A stretch of 64,000 bases of DNA. Origin: Petrosia ficiformis. Taxonomy: Eukaryota; Porifera; Demospongiae; Haplosclerida; Petrosiidae. The translations under genes were made by a program, and so were the position numbers. Of the stretch, positions 24,801-36,004 are shown piece after piece; positions within the stretch are counted from its first letter, which is position 1; the number at the start of each line of letters is the position of its first letter. The DNA is taken from the NCBI GenBank assembly GCA_947044365.1, contig OX345637.1, positions 7,825,701 to 7,889,700 of the forward strand, read 5' to 3'. Under the pieces are notes generated by a model. The model worked only from the letters and a program-made list of their open reading frames with translations. It did no database searches and was not told where the DNA came from.

Positions 24801-27800
24801 TAACCTTGTTTGCATGCTTTTTGGGTTTTGACATCCCTACATCTTCTTTCTATTATTCTTGTTTTCGTGTTTTTTTCTGAATGGTCTGAATATTTTTTAT
24901 AGATTGCAGAAATACTGGTGTAAGTTATATATCATATGAAATCATTCAATCATAAATGCATTAAAGTTCGTTCATCGATGAAGGTCAGTCTTGATTATCA
25001 TCCTCTTTCACTTACAGATGTCTATTCTCTATTTCACTTACAGAACTGTCAGCAGTCCTACAAGATGTAGTGTCAGTCACTGTGTCAACAATTCACTATT
25101 CCAATGCTTATCATAGTATATAATATTATTATACAATTCTTTAATATTAATGAGTTTTATATTCATTATTATAACAACCTCACAAATTTTATTATGATTC
25201 CAACACTTCCATGTTCGAGGATAGAAATGCACATACGCAATTAAACACCACGTGAGTTGATTAATGAAAATGGCGTCCAATTTGAGATCAAATCTTTGTA
25301 GTAGTTGAGACTGTCTTCTTTCATAGTATCTGAAGATATCATCTTGCTACTTTAAGACCAGAATTTTACTATGAATGCGACTGGAATTGTGCTAGAATCA
25401 ATGTGATAGTTCAACAAACAAATATTATGAATAATATGATGAAGATTTTGCCAGTTTTGCCACTCGCCGGTTCTCTACCTTAATGACACTTTTTGGCCAT
25501 CTAGAAGGTGTTGGTAGTCATGAAAATACTAGATATGAATAGGTATGTGTGTATTAAAACACATCTGTATATATTACCAGAGATTTCAGCTCATCTCTTG
25601 CAATTGAAATGTATGGGTGGCTATGTTTTTTCCGTGCCATCCCTACATAGAGAGTACTACCGTACTCTCTGATATGTACATGTACTAATAGATATAGCCA
25701 ATGATTAGGAAGGTACATGTACATATATATGTACATAGTAGGAACCTATCTAGCTACCTATATACTACATAGACCCATTACTTAGTTATAACTTATAAGT
25801 AAGTGTATGTACATGTGTACTACTAGGTACAGTAGACAGGTAGGTAAGTAAGTACATAGAGGTAGGTAGGTAAGTACATTTAGGTAGGTAAGTAGATAGG
25901 TAGGTAAGAAGTACATATAGGTACATGTAGGTAAGTACATATAGGTAGGTAGGTAGGTAAGTACATGTAGGTAGGTAACTACATGTACATATAGGTTAGG
26001 TAAGTAGGTAGGTAAGTAGATAGGTAGGTATGTGTAAGTAGGTATGTACAATGTACATGTAGGTAGAAAGATAATAGATTGGTATTAGATAGATAGGTAA
26101 TAGGTAGATAGGTATTAGTTAGTTACTACATGTGTAGGTAGATAGGAAGGTAGATAGGTATTAAGTAGATAGGTAGGCAGGTAGGTAGGTAGGTATATTT
26201 AGAGGTAGATAGGTGTACATATAGACTAGTACATTTTTTGCATGTACCTCACATTCAAACACAAACACAAACACACACACACACAGAACATAATGAAAGG
26301 ATACGAAGTACAAGTATTTCTGGATATCTTTCAATAGACAGTTGTTTGGTACAAGGTTGAAGAGACTTGCAATTTGCACAGATCTACAAATAATTATAGA
26401 TGATTTGAAAGAGAAGATAGATAAAGCTTAGTAGATATTCTTACAGGTTTATTATCACCATCCAATCTCTCTTCAGCAGTAAACAGTTCGAAGCAGTCAT
26501 CCAATGTAATATTCTTAGTATCAACAGTGTATCTTCTTCTATTAGGTCTAGGTGATTAGTAGTATACAGTGCTATAAAGTAATTTCACCACTATAATTAT
26601 AGGTCCCCTACATTATCATTCTCTCTATAATCTTTTTGAAAGGTACAGTACCCTTTATACATGTACTATTAGGCTCAGCATAATGAATATACATGTATGT
26701 GTACTTACGAATTTGATTCCCACAATAAAGAGCTTTTTGGAATAGGTAGTGAGAGATCCCAGAAAGGGTCAAAGGTCACTGAAGTGTGCTGACATTTGAT
26801 ACATCTGAGTGTACTTTTCAATTGTCCCATAAAAATATCTATACATGTATATAAAGAGGTAAAGGCAATAGAGAGAGACAAGGAGACAGAGAGAGAATCA
26901 CACAATACATACCTGAAATTTTACTGTTGTCATAGGCAAGTGTCTTCCTCCATGATCTTTGAGCTTGTTCATTTTCACTACAAAAACAAATTCTGCATTT
27001 ACAGTCAATTTCATAATTTTTATTCATACACGCACATGCAGAGTTTGCAGACACACATTATATTACTAGTGTATGATTGACTATAGTCTGTTCACATTCA
27101 CGATGTCCTCAAAATTATGATGTGATGACTTTATATGTAATATAGTGTAAAGTTTAATGTCATAAGGTTAATACATCTGGGCTGTATTTAGGGGGGGGCG
27201 GGGGGGAGCATTGGCCCCCCTTACCGATATTTCGCCCCCCCTTGAACATTGACAAATAATAATTAATGATTTTCAAAATAACAGTCCTTACACCTACTGT
27301 ATATAGAGTAACAATTAGCCTAAGAATGCATGTAAAGTGAGCTTTGAGCCTCTACTATATGTAAAATTTTCCCCCAAACCCCACTAGCTTTATACGTGCT
27401 TACACACAAACTGGGGGGGTGTTGCCCACCCCCCCCCCCCCTTCATTCTCAGACACACATATTTCCCCCCCTTCCACAGAATCCTAAATACAGCACTGTA
27501 CATGATTTTAATGTAACTCAATAATGAAGCAATGGATTGAAATTTGACATACAAAAAAAAGAACGGGAAGGATAATTATATGAAAATATACAGGTAAAAA
27601 GATTGTTGATCATTTCAAACTAAAGTTATGAGCATTTTTCTGAGGACAAGGTGAATGTGAATGACCTTTATATTGCTGTTATTATAAAATAAAAATAACA
27701 ATTGTACATGCACTTCCATATTTAGGTAATAATATAGTATACCTAGTATTTCTTAGAGAAGGAGACATAGGTTTATCCTTAGATGGTGAGGCAGCATTTA

Positions 27801-30018
27801 GTTCATCATGGAGACCACTTAGTAAGAAACGTAAAAACTCTTGAGAATCATGTTGACTGGATGTATAGATACATGTAAATAGATAGATGAATGGATGATA
27901 AATGAAAGATGCCCAGTTTGGATATATGATACACATATAAATGGATTATTAGACAGTGTCATTCATTGTATTATCCATCCATTCATCAATCCATACATCC
28001 ATCCATCCATCCATCCATCTATTCATCCATCCATCCATCCATCCATCCATCCATCCATCCATCCATCCATCCATCCATCCATCCATCCATCCATCCATCC
28101 ATTCATTGTATTATCCATCCATTCATCCATCTATCCATCCATCCATCCATCCATCCATCCACCCATCCATCCATCCATCCATGGGGTGAACTGCAAAATT
28201 ATAGTTACTGTAAAGGGAATTAGGAATGGATACTGGGTAGTTGGACATGAGTATGTATGAATAATGATAGGGGTATGGATGAAATAGTTGGTTGAATATG
28301 AAACATGTGATATATACATACTCATATCCTTGAAACTGAGGTGCAATTCGTTGAATCCTGCTTTTAAATTGTACTGGTGCAACAGATCCACTAGAATTGT
28401 TATCAGACCACATTTGTCTAAGAAGATCAGTATAAGCTACAGTACAGGACAGAATCAGATAATACTACAAGTAAAAGCATACACACTCGTATACCTTCAA
28501 CTATGCCATTGTTTCGAGCCTTTTTTGTTTTTTGAGCATCACCTGATAATAGACATTCAGTGAGTGTGGAAGTCGAGCTGAGACACTGGAGTATGGAATT
28601 CATGAAGCACTATAGAGAGAGGTATACATGTATATAATAATTATAGTAAGAAAGAGAACAGATTGAGAAAGCGAGGAAATAAACAGAAAATGAGCAAAGA
28701 AACAACATACTGTATTGCCAAGATTTCGTAGTCCAACTACTCCATTACGAGAATTCTGAATCTTAACTAATGGTTGTTGAACAGATGGTTTGGTTTGCCA
28801 AGTAGAGAAAGGTTCCTTTGGTTTGTTCATGTTTGAGTCTGTGCTAAGCATAGTTTGAACGGAGTTTCCTGGATGATGATGACTACCCTTGTGCCGTGGA
28901 GAGTTAACAGGGGAAGAAGATGAAGAAGAGGATAAGCTGTTATTACAAAATGATGATTGCAGTCCATTTTGTTGAAGGCTTGTTACAGTTGGAAGAGAAC
29001 TATAAGGAGGTGGACTTGACTTGTCATGAAGGGATGAAACTAGAGAAGGGCTTGGAGAATCAAATTTAGGTAAAGTCTTGGGGCTAGTCATGTAATGTTT
29101 GGATGAATCGGACAACTGATTCCTGCTGTCTTTGTCAGTTATACTTTCCTGTGTTACTACGCTGTGCGATGACTTACTAAATAGGTCTGGAGAACTGTAT
29201 CTTCTTTGGGAATGATATATATACGTTGGATGCATTTCAGTATTTGATCGCTTGTTTGTTGTAGTGCTGCTAGTCGAAAATGTTTCAGTATTCCTTTCAG
29301 TGTTTGGCTGATGAAGTACACTAATAACTTTACGACTATTTTCAGGAGTGCTCTTTGACCTTTGAAAAGTACCAGACCCTTTTCTGGCATTCCCAAGTAC
29401 TGGTGTGGGACTATGAGAATTTGATTGGACTTTCCTTTTCATTTTAGATGCATTATTTACACTTTCAATGCCATAAGTGTTTCCTATCATAGTATCATCA
29501 TGCAATGAGCTTTTGGTACTTAGATTTGGACTGGAATTTCTTCTCATTTGCCAAGGGGTACTTCTCCTGTCACTTGGTGTGACAGACTGTGGACTAACAG
29601 GGCGTGGAGTTTTGTAAGCATCCGATTGAGATGTTTTATGATTGTTAGTCACCACAACACCTTTATAATTAGGCTTATGAGTATTCCAAACAAGACTTGC
29701 AGCTACAGAATCAAAGGACTCCGTTCTTCCACATGGACTTTCATTTGGTGTCTTGGGAAGGGTAAGTCTGGGATTAAATTTGTTTGGAAAAAAACTAGAT
29801 CTTCTCTGATTGGTATTAGTATAATGATCACCGGAATAGGTTGAATCCACTTCTTTCTTGTATAGAGATGATGCATTATCAATTTGATTGAGCCGTGATG
29901 GTAGAACAGATGGTAAACCTGTAGAAGTTTTTGTGATAGCCCCCTGTGATACTCTAGGTCTAGATCTTGCCCCCATAGATAGTGTAGAAATGTAAGGTCT
30001 TGACGACATTGCAGGCAT
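18808..30018 (-). CDS. Ubiquitin-specific protease (USP2/8/21-type catalytic domain)
   Basis: Cysteine deubiquitinase that removes ubiquitin from proteins. Exons (-): 30018-28711, 28609-28495, 28436-28322, 27856-27743, 26977-26913, 26838-26709, 26547-26445, 26383-26305, 22938-22843, 21571-21439, 18886-18808. These sum to 2337 nt, 778 residues, with every phase closing. Residues 1-425 are Ser/Thr-rich and disordered-looking, holding no domain I recognise. The Cys box [13 protein letters not shown] spans the exon 1/2 junction with catalytic Cys437. [12 protein letters not shown] follows. Two CxxC pairs, CIKC (585-588) and CANC (652-655), form the zinc ribbon seen in USP2, USP8 and USP21. [29 protein letters not shown] (catalytic His733), QFNDT and SQAYVLFYK complete the fold. 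The N-terminus does not identify the orthologue, so I give no symbol. Confidence 0.95.
19845..20068. mobile_element. Non-autonomous hAT-type element, 8-bp TSD ATACATAA
   Basis: 224 bp with ends TAGCACTGGGA and TCCCAGCGCTA, flanked by perfect duplications ATACATAA at 19837-19844 and 20069-20076. It lies in the last intron of the ubiquitin protease, directly before the satellite array. Confidence 0.85.
20105..21430. repeat. CATACA satellite with a 416-bp higher-order unit
   Basis: Short CATACA/CACAGA units with embedded ACGTACGTGCATACATAC blocks. Anchor sites recur at 20521, 20937 and 21353, and a second marker (ACATACGCAC) at 20450, 20866 and 21282, giving spacing of exactly 416 bp each time. 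It ends 9 bp from the exon 10 donor of the ubiquitin protease. Confidence 0.93.
21709..21866 (+). mobile_element. tRNA-derived SINE
   Basis: CATCTGTCTGGAGTGCAGAG, B box GGTTCGAATCC, GAGGCAACTCTC hairpin, long (CTTT)n tract and terminal GATAACATCATG. In USP intron 9. Confidence 0.82.
22318..22785. repeat. ATGTACATGTATAGC minisatellite, about 56-bp unit
   Basis: Repeats of GCATGTACATGTATGGCATG followed by TACGTGTATATAAATTATATA. Each unit is itself nearly self-complementary through ACATGT. In USP intron 9. Confidence 0.88.
23000..23232. repeat. 119-bp direct tandem duplication
   Basis: Two nearly identical copies of the segment from AACCCATGTACCCACTATAT to ATGCAACGACTGTC, differing at a few bases. 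In USP intron 8. Confidence 0.85.
23335..23626. repeat. (CTAC)n tetranucleotide array
   Basis: CCTACCTACCTAGTACCTAC runs. Complementary in sequence to the (GTAG)n array at 25835-26215 in the same intron. Confidence 0.93.
24633..24842. repeat. 210-bp foldback with about 93-bp arms
   Basis: Left arm 24633-24725 and right arm 24750-24842 are near-perfect complements around a 24-bp loop. Outer ends are ATGTAGGGATGTCAAAACCC and its complement. Probably a young palindromic MITE in USP intron 8. Confidence 0.92.
25835..26215. repeat. (GTAG)n tetranucleotide array
   Basis: GTAGGTAGGTAAGTACATAT runs in USP intron 8, ending about 90 bp from the exon 8 border. Confidence 0.92.
27082..27673 (+). mobile_element. 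MITE family A copy split by a C-rich element
   Basis: Complete family A element from TTCACATTCACGATGTCCTC to GGTGAATGTGAATGACC, interrupted at its ATACATGATTATA site by the element at 27177-27498. Confidence 0.85.
27177..27498. mobile_element. C/G-run element with GCTGTATTTAGG terminal repeats
   Basis: About 320 bp with ends CTGGGCTGTATTTAGG and CCTAAATACAGCACTG (imperfect terminal inverted repeats), flanked by TACAT on both sides. The interior has runs of 7 to 12 G or C. Transposon class not determined. Confidence 0.7.
27962..28183. repeat. (CATC)n tetranucleotide array
   Basis: Almost pure CATC repeat with two ATTCATTGTATTATCCATCC interruptions, in USP intron 3. Confidence 0.95.
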
Positions 30019-30377
30019 GAGAATATTATTTTTTTAATCTGTTTCAAACCAAGCCTAATAAAATATAGATCTAGCTGAGATAATCAAACAAAATCACACT
30101 CAAGGATGCTTTAGAGCTTAAGGAGAATCACTCTGGAGACAGGACATAGTCCGTAGAAGACAGATTAGTGTCATTTCTCTACAAGCAACAAGCCTCCACC
30201 GATTGGTTGCTTGTATTTGTAATAATTTGTTACTATGACAACTTTTACCACACCCACGAATCGCCAAACATATTACATATGTGAATGGCGCGCCAGGCGC
30301 AGCGTACATTTGTATAATTATAAATTATACTATAATTTCAACATAATTATACATAAATAACATATTATAATAGAGCA

Positions 30378-33300
30378 TTATAATGATGGTGTGTAGAGAG
30401 TTAGTCCGATTGCTGATACTAGGGACAATGCCATCACGATATAACCAGAAGCATAAGCAGTCTTCATTTTAAATCCATGACCAGCATCCCAAGCCTGGGA
30501 AAAAGTAGTTAGAAAAGATGTTGGTACAACTTTTATAGTCACACATATAGTGTATACATACATACATACATGTACATTTCTAAAGCTTTTGTAATTTAAA
30601 AATGTAAAAACCAACACATTTTACGGCTGGTTCACATATTGATGCAAAGCTTTGTGTCATGTCAATGCGTTGTATTGTAAACAAGATATGCTTCCATCAA
30701 CATTGTAAAACACAACGCAAGGATAGGATCTGACTCTATCTTTGCATCAGCTGCATTGCATTTCACCAATCACTTTTCTGACTTTATCACAATGCAACAA
30801 ACATAACACAAGATCATTATGTGAGCCCAGCCTTATACAAAATTTGATCAGATACTTACAACGTTATAATAATATTGTACTAAGCCAGAATCCAAAAAGA
30901 GCAATAATTACTTGGATACAAATTCATTGGTTTTCGGCCAAATAACAAGTAGTTTAAGTAAGCAATTTTGAAAATAATAATTATAATTATAATTATACAA
31001 ATGAATTAATTACTGTTAAGGGATAAAGCAATTTCAACTCACAAATTTTAAAAGTGAGCTCACACCAGCTATGGTGTCTAAAATACAAACATTGTTAATA
31101 ACAATAGGACTCACAAAATGTCTGAAAGCATTCAAAAAATGGTAAGTAAAAGGAAATGCGAAGCAGAATTTCCAACCAATGGTCAATAATGGATGTAGAG
31201 ACAATGCTTGTACACTCTCAATAAACTGATTGAAACTCTGTCCACTAGCTAACCAACAGATTGTAGTACTGGAGATATCTGTGCAATAAAAATAATGAAC
31301 AACGTCAGTAATGACTCGGTAATGATTTCGTATCAATAAATAATGATTCAATGTCAATTCAGTATCATTAATTCAGTATCAAGTGCAGCAATACATATTT
31401 TCTCTAGCACTCACCTACTCCTAAAATGACTCCAGTAATTCTGTGACTTATTGACAACATTGCAGGAAGTGGTGGACTAGATACAAGAAAATGAAAAAAA
31501 AACACCAAAAACAACAATAAAAAAAACAAGAGAAAAAAGTATCCCTATAATCGCAAGATGCTTCAGCTTGTGCTCAAAGCAATTCCACTTGTTCAACTAC
31601 ATGAGCAGTTTACAGCCCCAAGCACTTTACTGTGTACTTGAAATATGGTCAAGCACTTTCCAGAATGCTTCGCCTCATGTCTGCTATATACATACCATTA
31701 AATCCTCCTAGCTAGTGGAAGAAATTATGTATCTATATATATCAGGCATAATTATACAAGGAAGATCACATCAGTTATCAAGCTCGTCTTCAATGATGCA
31801 ATGTGACATTACATAAGCCCATTTTTGGCAAAAGAGCTGGGCCCAGTAATCCTAGTCATGCAACACTGAACAGTTTTGCTCAGTGTTGCACAACTTCAGT
31901 AAATAAACTGAGTGATAGGTAGACCATTCGTCCACCACTGACCCCGGAAACTCTTTACTTACTGTTTCATGAGAATTGTCAGATGAGGAGACAAAGGACG
32001 TGATAATTGTCTGTTACGTTCAAAAAAATCCTCACTTGTTGAAGTAGTAGAAGATCGAAGACATCTGAGAAAAATTACTTAGTAAATATATTACGCACAG
32101 TGTCATTGGTTTTCATAGTTATGGAGAACAAGCATTAGACTAGTCTGTTCACATTCACCATGACCTCAAAATCACATGTAGGATGTGGTTACTTTATATG
32201 CAATATATTATAATGTCATAACTAGACATGGGGCGAGCACTTTGTAAAGTGCTTGAAGCACAATTTCAAGCACTTGCAAAGGGCTTAAAGCACAAACACA
32301 AGCACTTTTTGATTGAGTATATATTTCCTAGTTTCAGGTACAGAAACAGAATGAATGTTGAATCTTTTATTAAATTTTATTGTAAATATTTATTGTTACA
32401 TCTTATGAACATAAGTTTAAAAAATGTAGTGTCAGCAAGTCGGCACCTTTCGGGCCTAAACACTTTCTCTGCTATGCTAAATAGCCTTTCAACTGGAGCT
32501 GAAGATGCTATATAAAGCACTTCAAGCCTTTGTGCTTGAAAGTGCTTATAATGTGCTTAAAAGCACCAATGCTATAATGTGCTTTAGTGCAAACACAAGC
32601 CCAAATGCTTGTGGCAGAAAAGTGCTTGAAAGCACCTCCAAGCACTTCAAAAAATGTGCTTAAAGTGCTTTTAAGCACAAGCACTCAAATGCTTGCCCCA
32701 TGTCTGGGACTCATAACATTAACTCAATAATGAAGCAATAAAGTGAAATTTAATGTACACAAAAAGAATGGGAAGGATAACCAAATGAAAATAGTGTAGG
32801 TAAAAAGATTGTTGGTCCTTCCAAACTAAAGTTATGAACATTTTTCTGATGTCAAGGTGAACATGAACACTCTTTAAACCACAACAAAACCAGTATTGGA
32901 ATTGATAGTGCAGCAGTAAATATCAATACTGCTAAACAACCTTTAATTAACAGGTAAATAAAATCAATCTGTCCAATGATAAAAAAAAAACACCTTTAAA
33001 AATGTTATCTAATTGTTCGTCTGGTGCTGAGTAAAGCAATAATTTTTATCAATGTTTACCCATTCACAATAAAGTAACCAATTAACTAGCTAGAAGTATT
33101 AATTATACTTGTAATTTGTGTTGTGCGTGTGATGCTAAACAAACATTGAAAAAGAAGGAAGCACAAGTTAGTATGATACACTAGAGTAATCTAATCCATG
33201 GCGCTAAGAGGAGGGGGGTGGGGGGGGTCTTGCAGTAGTGTCACTGTGACATTAAGCATACAAGCTTCAGTTTGGAGATGACCCCTTATATAAAATGATT

Positions 33301-33490
33301 TATATATATATTATATATATATATATATATATATTTATATTATAGACTCACATTAAAGAAAGTTTGTTCGATACAATTCTTCGTGATCTTGGGGAGGATA
33401 TAGATGTTGGATATAATTATAATGCAACTAATCTATATGTGAAACTTACGTCAAGAATGTTCTACAACCAGGAAATCTAACAGCAGCCAT
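30378..33490 (-). CDS. SDHC: Succinate dehydrogenase cytochrome b560 subunit (complex II)
   Basis: Large membrane anchor of mitochondrial complex II; binds haem b and ubiquinone with SDHD. Exons (-): 33490-33450, 32064-31963, 31476-31415, 31278-31115, 30494-30378; 486 nt, 161 residues, phases close. A short Arg/Ser/Thr-rich leader (MAAVRFPGCRTFL...) fits a mitochondrial presequence. RPLSPHL...SISHRITG matches the first SDHC signature. YHFLNAFRHFAWDAG matches the second, with the conserved His at 115 that ligates haem in the family. Three hydrophobic helices are present, the last ending at the stop. A hAT remnant and a MITE fill the region just upstream of exon 2. SDHD lies about 4.4 kb away, in divergent orientation. 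Confidence 0.95.
32223..32709 (-). mobile_element. hAT-derived element with AGACATGGGGC ends
   Basis: Ends TAGACATGGGGC and GCCCCATGTCTGGGA, flanked by GTCATAAC/CTCATAAC (8 bp, one mismatch). The interior is rich in AAGCACTT/AAGTGCTT repeats and retains a hAT dimerisation-domain fragment on the minus strand. Confidence 0.75.
32403..32512 (-). pseudogene. hAT transposase C-terminal dimerisation fragment
   Basis: The minus strand reads IASSAPVERLFSIAEKVFRP then ERCRLADTTFFKL. This is the C-terminal dimerisation motif of hAT transposases (usually SSAPxERxFSxAG). Only about 36 residues remain and there is no catalytic core, so it is a relic inside the element at 32223-32709. Confidence 0.75.
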
Positions 33491-33540
33491 CTTTCTCTAT
33501 TGAGTCACGTGCCTTGTGATAGTGAACACGTGATCAATTA
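33491..33540 (-). promoter_or_regulatory. SDHC proximal promoter with two CACGTG E-boxes
   Basis: Two CACGTG motifs at 33506-33511 and 33527-33532, 16 and 37 bp upstream of the SDHC ATG. bHLH-zip factors (USF, Myc, TFE families) bind this core. Whether they do so here is inference. Confidence 0.4.
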
Positions 33541-34071
33541 TGGAAAAAAAAAAGTGTGTATATAATTTAGTATACATTGGTACAGCAACACCCCGGGCCA
33601 TGGCCAAGCATTGCTCAGAGTCAGTGCCTCACTGTGTACTGATGCACTTGTAGATTCATAATTTGTTTATTTTAACTTGGATAGCTAACTGAAGACAATA
33701 AAAATAGACTGCCGAATTGATTCTTTTAATTAACTTACCATTTATTTGATTAAATGAATTGCATCATTATCTCATTTTATTTGCTGTTGTGAAGTGCTGT
33801 CATGCAGGTTTTCATATTTAAAGTAAATTCAGAATTAGTAAACTGTGATGATTACAGCTGCATATCATTCATCTTCCGCTATCAATTTACTTATATAGTC
33901 ATTGTGAAAAAACATTGTAGGACAAACATTATACTCTTTGACACTTGAATTCAGCAATAATTGTGGCAATTGAGTAGCCGACTGATTGCATGGTTGAAAC
34001 AACTAAACTTGACTGTTTTTGCAGTGATACATAAAATTTTTCTTAATTAAAAGTAATTCAGTCATACTCTC

Positions 34072-35832
34072 TTAACATGCATATGGATCATTCTGGACTG
34101 TATTGTACATGTTACTCTTGTAATTAGCTTCATTTCTCAATTGTCGTTCAAAGTGTTCTTCAACTTCAGTTCTCAGATTGAGTTCATCATTTCTTACTCT
34201 TTTTACATACCAACGAGCAAGTATTGCATACAAAACTATTCCTAAAACCAAAATTATTCCGAACATAAGCATAAACCATGATGTGCAAGAAAGCTTTGAG
34301 GGTCCTTTTGGATGCAACGTACGAATCATTATGTTTAGAGCAGACCCTATATCTATAAAAATAGCTCGAAGGAACCAAAACAATCCAATCAACAATCCAT
34401 TCATTCCAATTGGTGCTTGGCTGCAGAGAAATTCAAATATACATATAACTGAAAACATGTCAGCTACACCATTCAGTACAGATGGAATTAGCAGAACCCA
34501 GTATTTGAGATTGATATACGGATCCGTGGCACTCCATTCTGAATAGCAAGGTACTTCCTTATCAGTTAGAAAACGACCAATTAAATCAAGAAGGAAAATG
34601 GAAAGAAATGCAGTAAAGATACACATCATAACCAGTCCAAGTCCCTTTAATGGATTAAAAAAATATTCGAGTTTTGGAAAGAGAGGTAATATCACAAACT
34701 GTAGAAGAGGTACTAGAATGAGTATCACATCATCACCAATGAACCAAATGATGAAACCAGTATTTCCTTTAAGCTCTGTATCTGCTCCTTTAAATTGAGC
34801 AACAAATGATGAAATATCATTGACTATAGGGTCAGATATCAAGAATGGACATAGAGCAGCTAGGATGACAAGAATACGAAAAAATGTTTTCACATTTTCA
34901 ACATTCTCATGAGAAAATGGACCTCCATACTTTTCTTTAGCAAAGTCAATTCGCTTTGGCATTTCATTTTCCCAGTATGTCAATGCACTGCGATTTCTTG
35001 GATACTTATTTTTGAAGGTATACTTCAGTACTCCATAGATTGTTTTGTATGGATTAGTAATTCTAAATGTTTCAAATTTATGATGCAACTGAAAGTGTAG
35101 GCACAGAGACAATGAGAATAAGACAAATGCCAGAGTACTGATTGATATATTTCCTTTGTAATGTAAAGTAGAAGGCAATGAGCTTGTATACGAGGTTGAA
35201 TTTCCACCTAAAAACAAGATCCACACATACCAATAAATAAATGCACGAAGTTTAACACTTGAAGCAGTCATCAACTGATCCATACCAAAGGCTAACACAT
35301 TAGCATAAAATAAAGCCAATGATACTAAAAGGAAGAGTAGGGCTATGCCTGATAGACCATATTTACCAATTGATGTTAGTGTACCACACGAACTGTATTG
35401 AAAACAGGCACTCACACTTTGGAGTAAAGTGCCAATCCATCCAATCCATAAACTAAGGGTAATGGCTGCTTTTCGACTTATTTTTGTATCAGCTATCCAA
35501 CCAGCTACAGGAACAAGAAAGAAGAGAGCATTCGCAAAAAATGCAACAGCACTGTAGGTTACCTGAGTCACTTCAGGGTGTGAATGGAAGCATGACTCAT
35601 CTCCTGGAGGTGCAATAATATCATTTGCTATATTAAAAATCACTACAGTACAAAGACATGAGGCTAAAGTATATATTAAAAGAAGAATGGTTGAGAGAGG
35701 GAGAGTACGAGCCTTGAACTCTTGTAAATAGTTATTCCACAGCCTTTTGATGAATGGGGCTCTTCCAATATTTTTCTTTTGATTGTTACCGTTAATTAGG
35801 TATAGAGTATCATCAGAACTAACTGCATCCAT
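34072..35832 (-). CDS. POT/SLC15-like major facilitator transporter, copy 1
   Basis: 586 residues in one exon, about 12 hydrophobic segments. It belongs to the POT/PTR branch of the major facilitator superfamily: FLVPVAGWIADTKISRK corresponds to the G-W-x-A-D loop between helices 2 and 3. The cytosolic segment NPYKTIYGVLKY, followed by NRSALTYWE and KEKYGGPFSHENVENVKTFFR, is characteristic of SLC15 proteins. The helix-1 ExxE[RK] motif needed for proton coupling in peptide transporters is not visible, so substrate and coupling are uncertain. It sits 172 bp downstream of a close paralogue on the same strand (tandem duplication). Both lack introns between intron-bearing neighbours, which suggests an origin through retrocopying followed by duplication. 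Confidence 0.85.
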   Translation of the reverse strand: MDAVSSDDTLYLINGNNQKKNIGRAPFIKRLWNNYLQEFKARTLPLSTILLLIYTLASCLCTVVIFNIANDIIAPPGDESCFHSHPEVTQVTYSAVAFFANALFFLVPVAGWIADTKISRKAAITLSLWIGWIGTLLQSVSACFQYSSCGTLTSIGKYGLSGIALLFLLVSLALFYANVLAFGMDQLMTASSVKLRAFIYWYVWILFLGGNSTSYTSSLPSTLHYKGNISISTLAFVLFSLSLCLHFQLHHKFETFRITNPYKTIYGVLKYTFKNKYPRNRSALTYWENEMPKRIDFAKEKYGGPFSHENVENVKTFFRILVILAALCPFLISDPIVNDISSFVAQFKGADTELKGNTGFIIWFIGDDVILILVPLLQFVILPLFPKLEYFFNPLKGLGLVMMCIFTAFLSIFLLDLIGRFLTDKEVPCYSEWSATDPYINLKYWVLLIPSVLNGVADMFSVICIFEFLCSQAPIGMNGLLIGLFWFLRAIFIDIGSALNIMIRTLHPKGPSKLSCTSWFMLMFGIILVLGIVLYAILARWYVKRVRNDELNLRTEVEEHFERQLRNEANYKSNMYNTVQNDPYAC

Positions 35833-36004
35833 AAAGACTGTGTAGTCAGCAACTAATCATTACCTATGTCTGTAGCCAGCCCCGCCCCTCTAATCGTAAC
35901 AGCTACAGCGGACTAGCGAGTGATGACGACAGTCTTCTAACCGTTTGCAATGTAATCCACTGCTAAATAATAATTAATAATATACACTAAGTCCAACATG
36001 TTGA

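Larger units (their letters stand above)
32144..32877 (+). mobile_element. MITE family A copy split by a hAT remnant
   Basis: Family A left half to ATGTCATAAC near 32222, then the inserted element, then CATTAACTCAATAATGAAGC onward to the family A right end. It lies just upstream of SDHC exon 2. Confidence 0.8.

Noticed and set aside
27895..28260. (HPSI)n and MDGW-repeat frames
   Set aside because: Translations of the (CATC)n microsatellite in USP intron 3.
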